Shown piece by piece: positions 1 through 10,848 of a stretch of 13,844 nucleotides of DNA. This stretch comes from Saccoglossus kowalevskii (lineage: Eukaryota > Hemichordata > Enteropneusta > Harrimaniidae): positions 11,476 through 25,319 of the forward strand of contig NW_003132872.1 in the NCBI RefSeq assembly GCF_000003605.2, given 5' to 3'. Position 1 is the stretch's first letter, and the number at the start of each line of letters is the position of its first letter. Under the pieces are notes generated by a model, which searched no databases, was not told the DNA's origin, and worked only from the letters and a program-made list of their open reading frames with translations. A program made the translations under genes and the position numbers.

Positions 1-655
1 CCACTAAAAGTCACTATGAGTCCCTCGGACCCCACCGAAAGTCACTGTGAGTCCCTAGGACCCCACTGAAAGTGACTATGAGTCCCTAGAACCCCATTGA
101 AAGTTACTATGAGTTCTTAGGACTCCACTAAAAGTCACTATGAGACTAGGACCCCACTGAAAGTTACTATGAGTCCCTAGGACCCCACTGAAAATTACTA
201 TGAGTCCCTAGGACCCCACTGAAAGTCACTGAGTCCCTAGGACCCCACTGAAAATTACTATGAGTCCCTAGGACCCCACTAAAAGTCACTGAGTCCCTAG
301 GACCCCACTGAAAATTACTATGAGTCCCTAGGACCCCACTGAAAGTCACTGAGTCCCTAGGACCCCACTGAAAATTACTATGAGTCCCTAGGACTCCACT
401 AAAAGTCACTGAGTCCCTAGGACCCCACTGAAAATTACTATGAGTCCCCAGGACCCCACTAAAAGTCACTGAGTCCCTAGGACCCCACTGAAAATTACTA
501 TGAGTCCCTAGGACCCCACTGAAAGTCACTGAGTTCCTAGGACTCCACTGAAAGTTACTATGAGTCCCTAGGACCCCACTGAAAGTCACTATGAGTCCCT
601 AGGACCCTACTGAAAGTCACTATGAGTTCTTGAGACTCCTTTGAAAGTCACTATG
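1..655. repeat. Minisatellite 1, 60-bp higher-order period (31+29 bp)
   Basis: This is a tandem array of a roughly 30-bp unit (core GGACCCCACTGAAAGT followed by GAGTCCCTA). From about 180 to 540 the array is a clean dimer: a 31-bp unit containing AAAATTACTATGAG alternates with a 29-bp unit that has lost AT (AAAGTCACTGAG). Together they make an exact 60-bp period, so successive copies begin at the same column. The edges (1-165 and 540-655) hold more diverged single units with TTGAAAGT and GAGTTCTT variants, as expected for old array margins. The left end is cut by the window. It lies upstream of the first visible exon of the plus-strand gene, so it is probably intronic there. Confidence 0.97.
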
Positions 656-780
656 GCTCCTTAATGGAAGCTAGTAAATTTTGTGCTATTTAACTGGTAT
701 GCAAAATTCATGAATATTTGTCTCATGAAATTAAAGTTTAACTTCTACTTAATCTGTGTCTTTTATAATCAATTGAAAAG

Positions 781-995
781 GTTGGACAACTCCTGAACAT
801 GAGGGCGCTGTAGGCGCAGATGACTTATTCACCAAAGGGCATTCAAGAAGTTCAAGTTGTAACAGCCAACATTCCAGGGGAGGAAGTACACATTCCAGAT
901 CTTCAAGCACCACAGAACCATTCTCCAGTGGTACCAGCATAAATGACACCGAATCAAGCAGGAATTCATGGACTGGTTCTACTGAGAGACGACGG
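781..995 (+). CDS. Exon A: serine-rich segment
   Basis: The acceptor is the AG at 779-780 after a T-rich stretch. It is nearly forced, because an in-frame TGA lies at 774-776. The donor is CGG|GTATGTGAG at 995/996. The exon begins with two bases completing a codon (upstream phase 1) and ends in phase 0. It encodes 71 residues starting WTTPEHEGAVGADDLFTKG, then an Arg/Ser/Thr-rich stretch with repeated HSR modules (residues 20-22, 30-32, 37-39; two are HSRSSS), ending TGSTERRR. RSxS-type spacing would suit basophilic kinases, an inference. The antisense frame is also open, but has no splice or homology support. Confidence 0.88.
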
Positions 996-1592
996 GTATG
1001 TGAGTCAGTTGAGTTTGGTCTAATTAGAGGGCGCTGTTGCCAAAACATCCCTTCTTCAGGAGCTTCTATGAAAATGATTCAAAAGGGGTAAAAAAGAATG
1101 CATCCTGCTACACTTGTCTGTTCCTGTTTTGTACTTTTCCTTCTCGACTTTTGCTATCACTCACTCATCACTGCTTTTGCTATGGACATCCACTATACAG
1201 TGCTGTCTCCTTGCATTTGTTCTACCACCCCTAGCAATCACTGAGATAAGATTAGACAGATATTTATAGCAAGATATGCTATAAGGTTGAGCCGAACACG
1301 TTAATCACATTTAGATCCTTCTTTGAATCCAATATGACACTGAAGAGATTCATTATTGTTGTTTTAAATCACTGCTATCAGAATTAAACATATTTAGTTA
1401 AATTTGTTTAATTTTTTTTAAATATTTAGTTTTTGTTGTTGAAATGAATTTACTTGCAAATAGAGGTTTACATTATTGTGTTATAATGTAAAGCTCTGAA
1501 ATCATAAAAATCTCTAATTCTTATTCATAATTTAGAAAATATTGAGCTACCCGAAACACTCATTAATTAGTGAAAGTGATTGCAGTTGTGTA

Positions 1593-1661
<69 letters not shown>

Positions 1662-4600
1662 GCGTGTGCGTGTGCGTGCGCGTGCGTGCGTGTGTGTGTA
1701 TGTATGTATGTAAGTAAGTAATAAGTTTTTGCTGTCTTTATGTTGGTTTAAAGTTTGAAGTCTCCTTCCTTATTCTGCACCATTCATGTTTATGTATTAT
1801 GCGTGCATGCATGGCACTTTGTAAGATTTGATAAACCATTTGAATACCAAAGTCAACTTACTTCAGTCACCATCCACAAAATTTTTCCATATATAATCTA
1901 GTCTTTTCCATATAGAAATTTTCCAAAAAATTGTTTACAATGTTTTGATTGAAAAGTAGAAGCAATGTCACATTTAATAGTCTGTTTGGACTTAAATTAA
2001 AACTGAATTCAGTGAACATTACAGTAAACATGTTTACCCAATTTTGAGCAGGAGGAAGATTTGGTGCTCAAAGGTTTAATTACTCATTATTATATTTTTT
2101 GCAGAAGGAAGATCAGAACCGACGAGTAGACTGTACAAGAATTAACGCTGATGAGTTAATAGCGAATTTAATCAAACAACAGGACTTTACGGCTGATAAT
2201 GATAATAAATCGGGTGGTAAGTTAAAAAAACAAAGGAAAAATAAAGAACTTTATAGTCACATTATAAATGACAACAAACTGTTGTGTTACAACTACATGA
2301 TAGCACTTGATATGGAAATGAATACTTCCTTCCAATTTTAACTTAAAAGAACGAACATGTTTCGTATCCAATTTGGAAAAAAGGATAGCCCTGCGCTAAT
2401 ACACTGGTTGAGTGAGCCAAGATTAAAAGGCTACACCCACTCGACGAAATTCAACAGGGAGGTCAAAAGCACTGGCTGAGATTCAAATTGGAAGCCAAAG
2501 CCACTGGTTGAGATTCAAATTCGAGGCCAAAGTCACTGGCTGAGATTCAAAGGGGAGGCCAAAGCCACTGGCTGAGATTCAAATTCGAGGCCAAAGCCAC
2601 TGGTTGAGATTCAAAGGGTAGGCCAAAGTCACTGGCTGAGATTCAAAGGGGAGGCCAAAGCCACTGGCTGAGATTCAAATTGGAGGCCAAAGCCACTGGT
2701 TGAGATTCAAAGGGTAGGCCAAAGCCACTGGTTGAGATGCAAAGGGGAGGCCAAAGCCACTGGTTGAGATTCAAAGGGAAAACTAAAGCCACTGGTTGAG
2801 ATGCAAAGGGGAGGCCAAAGCCACTGGTTGAGATTCAAAGGGAAAACTAAAGCCACTGGTTGAGATTCAAAGGGTAGGCCAAAGCCACTGGTTGAGATTC
2901 AAAGGGTAGGCCAAAGCCACTGGTTGAGATTCAAAGGGTAGGCCAAAGCCACTGGTTGAGATTCAAAGGGGAGGCCAAAGCCACTGGTTGAGATTCAAAG
3001 GGAAAACTAAAGCCACTGGTTGAGATTCAAAGGGAAAACTAAAGCCACTGGCTGAGATTCAAAGGGTAGGCCAAAACCACTGGTTGAGATTCAAAGGGTA
3101 GGCCAAAGCCACTGGTTGAGATGCAAAGGGGAGGCCAAAGCCACTGGTTGAGATTCAAAGGGAAAACTAAAGCCACTGGTTGAGATTCAAAGGGAAAACT
3201 AAAGCCACTGGCTGAGATTCAAAGGGTAGGCCAAAACCACTGGTTGAGATTCAAAGGGTAGGCCAAAGCCACTGGTTGAGATGCAAAGGGGAGGCCAAAG
3301 CCACTGGTTGAGATTCAAAGGGAAAACTAAAGCCACTGGTTGAGATTCAAAAGGAAAACTAAAGCCACTGGTTGAGATTCAAAAGGAAAACTAAAGCCAC
3401 TGGTTGGAGATTCAAAAGAGACAATTACAAAATATAGGCAAGAAGGTGGAATGTGTTATGGCAACATGTCCATTGACATGTGATTCTCACTTGCGCATAG
3501 CTTGACTTCATCTCTTCTTTTGTTCCATAGATGAAGAAGGTCTTCAGTTATTTATAGCGAAAGATGGTTCTACTGCCCTCGGTAGTCAGCAAATAAAAAA
3601 CAGGTGGGTGCACTTTAATATTTACCTTTTGTTACATTGCTAAACTGTGGCCAAGCTAATCTAATAATTCAAACTGTGGCTAATTTATAGCCTTGTGAAT
3701 TCAAAATGTGGCTAATTAAGCTAATCTTTGGTCTCAGTAATTCAAATTTTGGCTAATTTATAGCCTTATTAGCCAATTTATCCATACAACTTCTTGAGCA
3801 AAGGTGATGGCTTAAATTGTTATATGCTGGTTTTTCATTGAACTACCAGCATTCAAAATGTAGGATTTAACGCTACTAGTTTGCTACATCTACATCCTTA
3901 ACAAAAATTAACAATTCAACTACTGGTACTAGTGGTGGTATTTCACTTTGATAAAATGTATTTTCTGTTTTTCTTACAGAATGACTGCCGGTGCTTTTGA
4001 AAAAGTTGTTATAGATAAGAGGTAGTGCTGCATTTGTAGCTGTACTATTCAACCTCCATCCATTGATTCATCCAGACCCAGACAGCTGCATGTAGAGAGA
4101 AATTTACAGAACACTATTCCTGAAACATCCAATCAGAGATTAGAATTCACATCTAATCAGAGATTCAAATTCACATCCAATCAGAGATTAGAATTCACAT
4201 CCAATCAGAGATTAGAATTCATCTCATTGTATGAAATGTGACAGTTTACTTGTATTTCAGTCGAGTATTCATTTTTTGATAGATTTCCTTTTTGTAGAAT
4301 CTTGTAAATAATCATGTTCTATTTCTTACAAATTTTCTAGTGACCCTCCATTTTAAAAGAATGTTTGGTTTCAAACCATGTAAATTCGGTACATGTTTAC
4401 TCACCAAACTAGAAACTTTCACACATTTTTTGATACCAGCATTGTTCCAGTTTTCAGCTCCGGGGTTTTACTTTGAAAAACATGACAAAAATAACATCAC
4501 TTCCAAAAAAAAAAAAAGAATCCTTCCAAAATTTGTACGTCAACATGAATGGTCTACTGCATATTATTTTTTCTTTGACATATTGGCACGGCGATATGCT

Positions 4601-7600
4601 TAAAAATTCTATTGACAAAAATGGTAGTATTTACCTGAAAGTATTTCATCAAACACTGAGACAGTTAAACTAACCTGAGGCCGCATTTTATTTAATTGTC
4701 TTCTCTGCATATTCAAAAGTAAAAAAATTTCCTTACATAATTAAAGTGTGAATTTTGCAGAATGTTTTTTCCCTCCAATTATTTTTTCAAAAACAATATT
4801 TGCCAGATTTTTGCAACAGCTGATGCACTTGCCAATTTGTTGATGTTACATATATGTCAATACAGTTGTTTTGGGTAGTTAACAATCGTTTTGACTGTTT
4901 TCATTGCTTTGTGAAAATCATTGAAGTTTATTAAATAACCCTCCATGAACGATTATCCCTCCATAAAACTAATCAATAATGTCATTTTCTTATTAGAATT
5001 TTTTGATTCTCTTTTAATATTGTTAGAAAGGTATAAGCAAGACAAAGCTGTGTAAATATAGACCCTCACAATCATTTGTATGAAATATGGTGTAAATGTT
5101 ACATTTGTAAAACTCTACTGCATATTTCATGCTATGTTGTATGTGACATGGTTACATAGGTAACAGTAAATTCATTGGAAAAGAAATCATTTTTATTATT
5201 AGAAAATTGCAAGATTTACCTTTTTAAATATGATTTTTCTCATTTTAGTGTCATATCACAAAATATCTGTTAAAATATAATTATTAAAATATTTGCAACA
5301 TCAAACTAAAATTAATCATAGAAATTTTCTGAATGAAATGCATTTTTTTTCTGCATTGAAGGAAAAATTAATATGAAATTTTGATTGAAATTGCTGATAG
5401 AAAAAATCCAATACTTACGTTATATAGCACAGCTGTAAGTATTGCCTGTACATATCTATGTGGAATATTTATTCAGAACTACATATAGCAGTATAATTAT
5501 TTCTTTTTAATTATATATTAATGTATCTTGTTCATGATTTATTTAATGTACTGTGATATCTATTAATTTGTTTATTTCTGTCTATGTAATTGGTTGCACA
5601 GTAGTTAAATGTGGTCAATAGATTCACTTTATTACAAAGCTAAATTTTCCGTTACTGATCACAAGTATTTTAAAAAAGAATTTTTATTCTTGTCTAACTT
5701 TAAATTTTACAAATCATATCTTATATTTCCTGCTCCATTTTTCTTCCCTAATATTTACAAAATATCATTAATTGAAACATTTTCGTAATTTGTCTAGACC
5801 TTATAATTTGTAAACCTGTTGTTATTCGTTGTATTATTGGAGTTGTTATACTGCCCTCATGTGTTATTTCTGAGAAAGTATTATAGTACATATTGGGATA
5901 CTGCCCTCATAGAAAATTGCTGCACTAATGCATGCTGGGATTTATTGATACAGCCCTTGTGTGTTATTTCGGAGAATGCATGCTGGGATTCATACACGAA
6001 AGTTTTATTTCTTCAAAATTTTGCAGTATCTCTTGTGGTTGGATTTTCAGACAAAGCTTTGTTTATGCAATTACAGTGAAGTTTATGAATGCATTAATGT
6101 TTTTTTATTCATAAAACATTTACCCTGGTAGAATCCTACGCTGTCTTTTAATCTTTCGCCGATTTACTGCCATGCCTCTGTCAACACGTTGTGATTGGTT
6201 GAGTTGTTTTCATTCATAAATCAGAATTCATGAAAAATTTGTAAATATTTTATATATAAAAAAACATTAATGCCCACATGAAATTCACTGTTTTGTAATG
6301 AATTATATTTTTAAATAGCTGAACAGAAAACTGTAAATTTGATTGTACTGTGAGCCTTTTTGTGTCATGAGAGAAAAGTCTGCATGAATCATTATGGTTT
6401 TAACAGTGTGTTTTAGTCTTCGCAAACTTTTGAGGCAAACATTGCTGGCACTCCGAATTGAAAATCTGGGAAGATGGAGTGCGTCTTTTCTCACACTCAG
6501 TGTGATTTTTTTTTAACAACCGACTTTGCTTTGTGGCAAAAAAAAATAATCCTCAAAGTCTTTTCCTCTAATCATCTTCCAACTCAAAAATGTTTATTTG
6601 AATTTTTTCTCCATTATTCAATTATTTCAAAATGAAGATTAGGATAAAAATCAATTCTAGTATAAATGTCTTACTTTTTAATATAGAGATCAGTTTTATT
6701 TATTTTTCAAAACCTTGGGTGTAAGTCAGCTGGACTGGCAAGATGGTCACTATGGTAACAAGATGTGTTTGGTTACAAAATCATGTATACTATTTTTTCT
6801 TCTTTTTTTGTTGGCACCAATAGTGGTGTCACCATTGTTAGCCTAGACTATCTAACATTCTTTTTTTTGCTCATACAGCTTGAAAATAAACTTGGGGAAA
6901 AATGTGATGCCCTTGTTTTTTGTAATCTGAAAAGTAATGTGGAATCTGTATTTTGAATCTGCAAGTTTGTTGCCGATGCATTTGAGTTGCATTGTATTTT
7001 CATTTATTTTTTCCATTGTCTACATGAACAATGTAACATGTGTCACAAATACAATTGTGACACTGAACGCAGCTAATTGCTCAATTATACTTTGGGTTTT
7101 CTCTCACTAATTTCTGAATACGAGCAGTAAAAGATGTATAATATTAAAATGGCCGTGACAATAACACACAGTGTGCATGGTAAAAGTTGGCGCAGTCCTG
7201 CCCTGCATTGGCATATACTTTGCAGTATCCTTGTGACAATGTCGTATTTATCAGGATTCTCAGTGTTTCTCCTTTAATTGAGTAGTCGAATACTGTCGGT
7301 ATCATGCCCACCCATTTTGGTACTTCACATTTTAGTGGTATTTGTGAAATGAGAAAGCATATGTGAGATATGTTTTTTTCTGATTTGCTTCAGACTTGCG
7401 CAGTAGTTTGACGATTGTCACTTAAAGTAAATTATATCAATGAATTTACAAGAATATTTCCCACACACATATCGCATATTTGTTATAGATGTCTACGCTT
7501 TATAATTTGAATTGCCATAGAAATTGATGTACTTCGCATTACGAGAGAGTTGCTTTTTAAAAATTATCGATATTGATATAGTATGTGAACGGTTCTTTTG

Positions 7601-10600
7601 ACTTCCAGGAATTTGAGTACATCTTATCATGTTGTGCATATTATTGTCTTTCTCAGAATCTCTGTAATATCACTTTTTAGCAAAATGTTTTCAAAATCAA
7701 TAAGGGTTGGAACATTTTCAAGGGGAGGGGGCTGCCTGGTAATTATACCTCTCCTAAAATAATGGTTCATCCCTCAATAACATATCCAGAATTGTTCAAA
7801 AATTGTCACTTCCTTCGTAAACTTTTTGAGTGCCAACTTTTGTCACTTTTTACAATATACGACAAATACAATTTCTTTTTCTAATTTTGTCCAAAATTTT
7901 AATCAAAACCTGTAGGCGATAGGAAATCATGTCCCTTTGGTTAAAAATTACCGTAGAAGAAGAAAATGGGCAAAATGTAACACAAAATTATGGCACTCAA
8001 AGTGTTGTTCATGTTAACTTGTACAATGGCTGTTCTTCCTAGATTTGAAATACTGATACCTTTGACAGAATAATGTATAGCAATACTTTATTTACGTAAA
8101 GCCCAATACCTATGAGACAATATAATGCAACTATCTTCATACTAATCATACACAATGACATGAAAATAGTGAATTTTGAAGTGCATGGCTTGACCACAAA
8201 AAAATGCCAATAATAGTGTATGCAGATCTCAGTGCAAAATGTTTCAGATCACCTAAAAATATATGAAATTTTGTTCTTTGAACCTTATGCACGACCAAAA
8301 AGGTCACACATCCTGGTACTTGGCATGACCCTCCAAAAGGTCGCACATCTTGGTACTTGGCATGACCCAAAAAGGTGGTGGTACAAATTCACTTCAAAAT
8401 CATATTTTCTTAAAATGCAACAAGTTATCATTGAAGTCACAAAACAATATTGAAAATTATTGCTGTATTGTCCTAGAAAGTGTATACACGAGGCCTATAG
8501 CTATTGTCTGTGTGTCAGTAATAAGGATGAATACATTGTGTACTTTTTTTTCCACTTCCATATATGGGTAGACTATTATTTCTTATTATTTCTCTTTGTA
8601 ATACATTTCCACTTGTTCTTATTTCAATAAAAGGATTTTATGGTTTAAAACATAGTTGCATTTTGTAATTTGTCAGAACATGAGAAAATGAGTGTCCCAT
8701 GCATGTTTGCTGTGTACACCAAAGTAGTTGTATGCCCCATTTCAGTAACTTTGGCTAATTCGGAAATGAATGAATTTTGAAATCTCGTGATCTGATTGCA
8801 CAGCATCAAATGCAAGATGGATAGTCAATAAACAACAAAAAACAATTGTGCAGAGAACAAAAATATTTTTATTCAGAATTGCCTACAATTATAACAGAAA
8901 ACAACCTATGAAATTAACAATACAGTAGTACCAGTTAATATAAAATGTAACATTATTTGCATAATATTTACTTTAAATTACTGTATAATACTTTAGCTGG
9001 AATTAATTTTTGCTGAAAAGATTTTTTTGGTGTTTTGTAAGGAATAAATTTTCAGTGATTTTTGACAAGTTAAAAAATGTAAAATATAGGAAAAAAGGTA
9101 TATTTGCTGGATTTTATTTTCACTGAATCAATCCTTCAGCGAAAATAGCGTAAAATAATTCCAAGCGAAAATAAAGTATTTAACAGTATTGATAAATCAT
9201 TCTGATTACCCGTTACAGTATAATCAATAGACTATGAATATGAAAAACATGACATAATAGACAATTTTCCATTCATTGTAAGATCCTGTGTTGTGTGTGA
9301 AATTGAATATAAAAACAGGACAAAGCGTCATTATAGCGGCATCGCATTAGATTCAACAAACACAAAACAATTTCTTTCCATGCTTATTTAATGTGCTATG
9401 CACCATTTGATAATTGTCGATTTTGATAAAGTAATGGGTATTTCAATACCATTTTTCCCCTATGACAGATCCATGTTTCAACACTGATCTATAAAAAAAA
9501 TCAATTGATTTTTGCGGTAGAAAAATACGCAATACGCAAGATCTCGCAGTGAACAGAAAATCACTTATTAAAACAGCAATTTCTAACCCTTAATTTATCC
9601 ACTCTTGTCACTTTTACAAAATAAACCAGCATAATTATTTCCATACTTTTTCTTACATTTTGGACAAGACTTTTAGATAATAGTAAATTATGTCCATTTG
9701 ATTTGGTTTAAATTTAGCCAAGAAATTATAGAAAAATATGAAAATGATGCATTACAATTTTGGTCTGAAACAGCATTCAAAGGGTTTAACAGACCATTGA
9801 CAATTACTACTGGTAGTGGTAAGAATTATATGCAAGTCCTACTTCTTTTAATTTTGTATTGATGTATTATTTTGTTTAAAGCCATTCAAAATTTAAATAA
9901 CTTAGACCAATAAGCAAATTTGAAATGTATGGTGTTTGTAAGCCATCCTGATCAAAACCTGACTCATGTTATCAGTAAAGTTATAAATTACACCGTTTTT
10001 GAATGTTGCTTAACCTAGAAAGTACATATAAGGTTTGATGTTCATAGTTCGCTAACAGGAACGCCCCCCTGCGTGTCAAAATAAAACCCTCCAAAGTTGA
10101 GTCAGAAGACTCAAAGACTGCTGGGAAGACGTCTTCAAGTAAAAAATCCAATTGGCTGTAAAGGTGCACAAACGAAAATGTTGTGTTGTTTTTACACTAT
10201 TATTTATAATATTAGAATTGCATTATCATTTCTATTTTTAAAATTACAAATTCTGTAACTATAGTAAGATCTCTTATATATGATTTCTGGTGAAAACGGC
10301 TTAAGACGAGGAAACAGCACAAACGCAACTTTTGAAGTAATCGGATCAACTAATTCTATATATTTTGCCCATACCGGTAGTAGGGTTAATCTTATGACAA
10401 TGATTTTTCGATCGTTATTTTCACTGGTTGTGATTGCCAGGTGATGAAAATGCCTAGATGTTTGTTTCCAAAAAATACCACAAGATATAACAGTGTACAT
10501 GTATGTTCAACAATGCTTTTTAATACATGTAGTAATGTTTGAGTCATAGGTTTTGAACTGACACACGTGATGACTAGAAGTAAAACTATTTTTTTACCTC

Positions 10601-10769
10601 ATTGATTGTATAACACTCACTTTTGCAAAAAAATCAACACTATCACCTACATGGTATCCTAGCATAAATAATGTACATTAACTTTGTTGTATGACACAAC
10701 AATTGGAAATCACTACATTTACTATCATCATTATATATCATCATTATAACCCAACAACAGAAATTTTAC

Positions 10770-10848
<79 letters not shown>

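Larger units (their letters stand above)
4022..9717 (+). other. Long intron D-E (or alternative long 3'UTR)
   Basis: This 5.7-kb AT-rich stretch has no convincing additional exon on either strand. It holds a 24-bp repeat in four copies (4125-4220), a 50-bp repeat (5844-5998), a 37-bp repeat (8298-8380), small perfect inverted repeats (5409-5444, 7040-7063), an AATAAA signal at 8626, and a 210-bp TIR element (8979-9188). The short open frames scattered through it lack splice sites in usable phase and have biased, hydrophobic or low-complexity composition. If exon D is terminal, the first part would instead be 3'UTR. Confidence 0.6.

Noticed and set aside
167-589. 140-codon minus-strand protein
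   Set aside because: It is wholly produced by the 60-bp minisatellite period; kept only as a low-interest finding.
749-1048. 99-codon open frame on the minus strand
   Set aside because: It is the antisense of exon A. The plus strand has the acceptor, donor and phase match; the minus frame has no splice or homology support.
2401-3420. CRISPR-like array
   Set aside because: The 32-bp units are directly contiguous with no unique spacers, and the array lies in a eukaryotic intron.
4340-4673. Two overlapping plus-strand open frames (4340-4603, 4473-4673)
   Set aside because: They contain an A-run, have low-complexity Lys/Phe-rich composition and no splice signals that match the gene's phase.
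7604-7738. Candidate exon after GACTTCCAG with an open frame to CTG|GTAATT
   Set aside because: Its end phase (0) does not join exon E (needs phase 2), and the residues are hydrophobic and AT-driven with a glycine run; best seen as a pseudo-exon.
8146-8571. Open frames on both strands near 8150-8570
   Set aside because: They cross the 37-bp tandem repeat on both strands at once and show no family resemblance.
10204-10500. 98-codon minus-strand open frame
   Set aside because: It lies within the predicted intron E-F, has no recognisable domain and no phase-matched splice sites toward the M6PR homologue.
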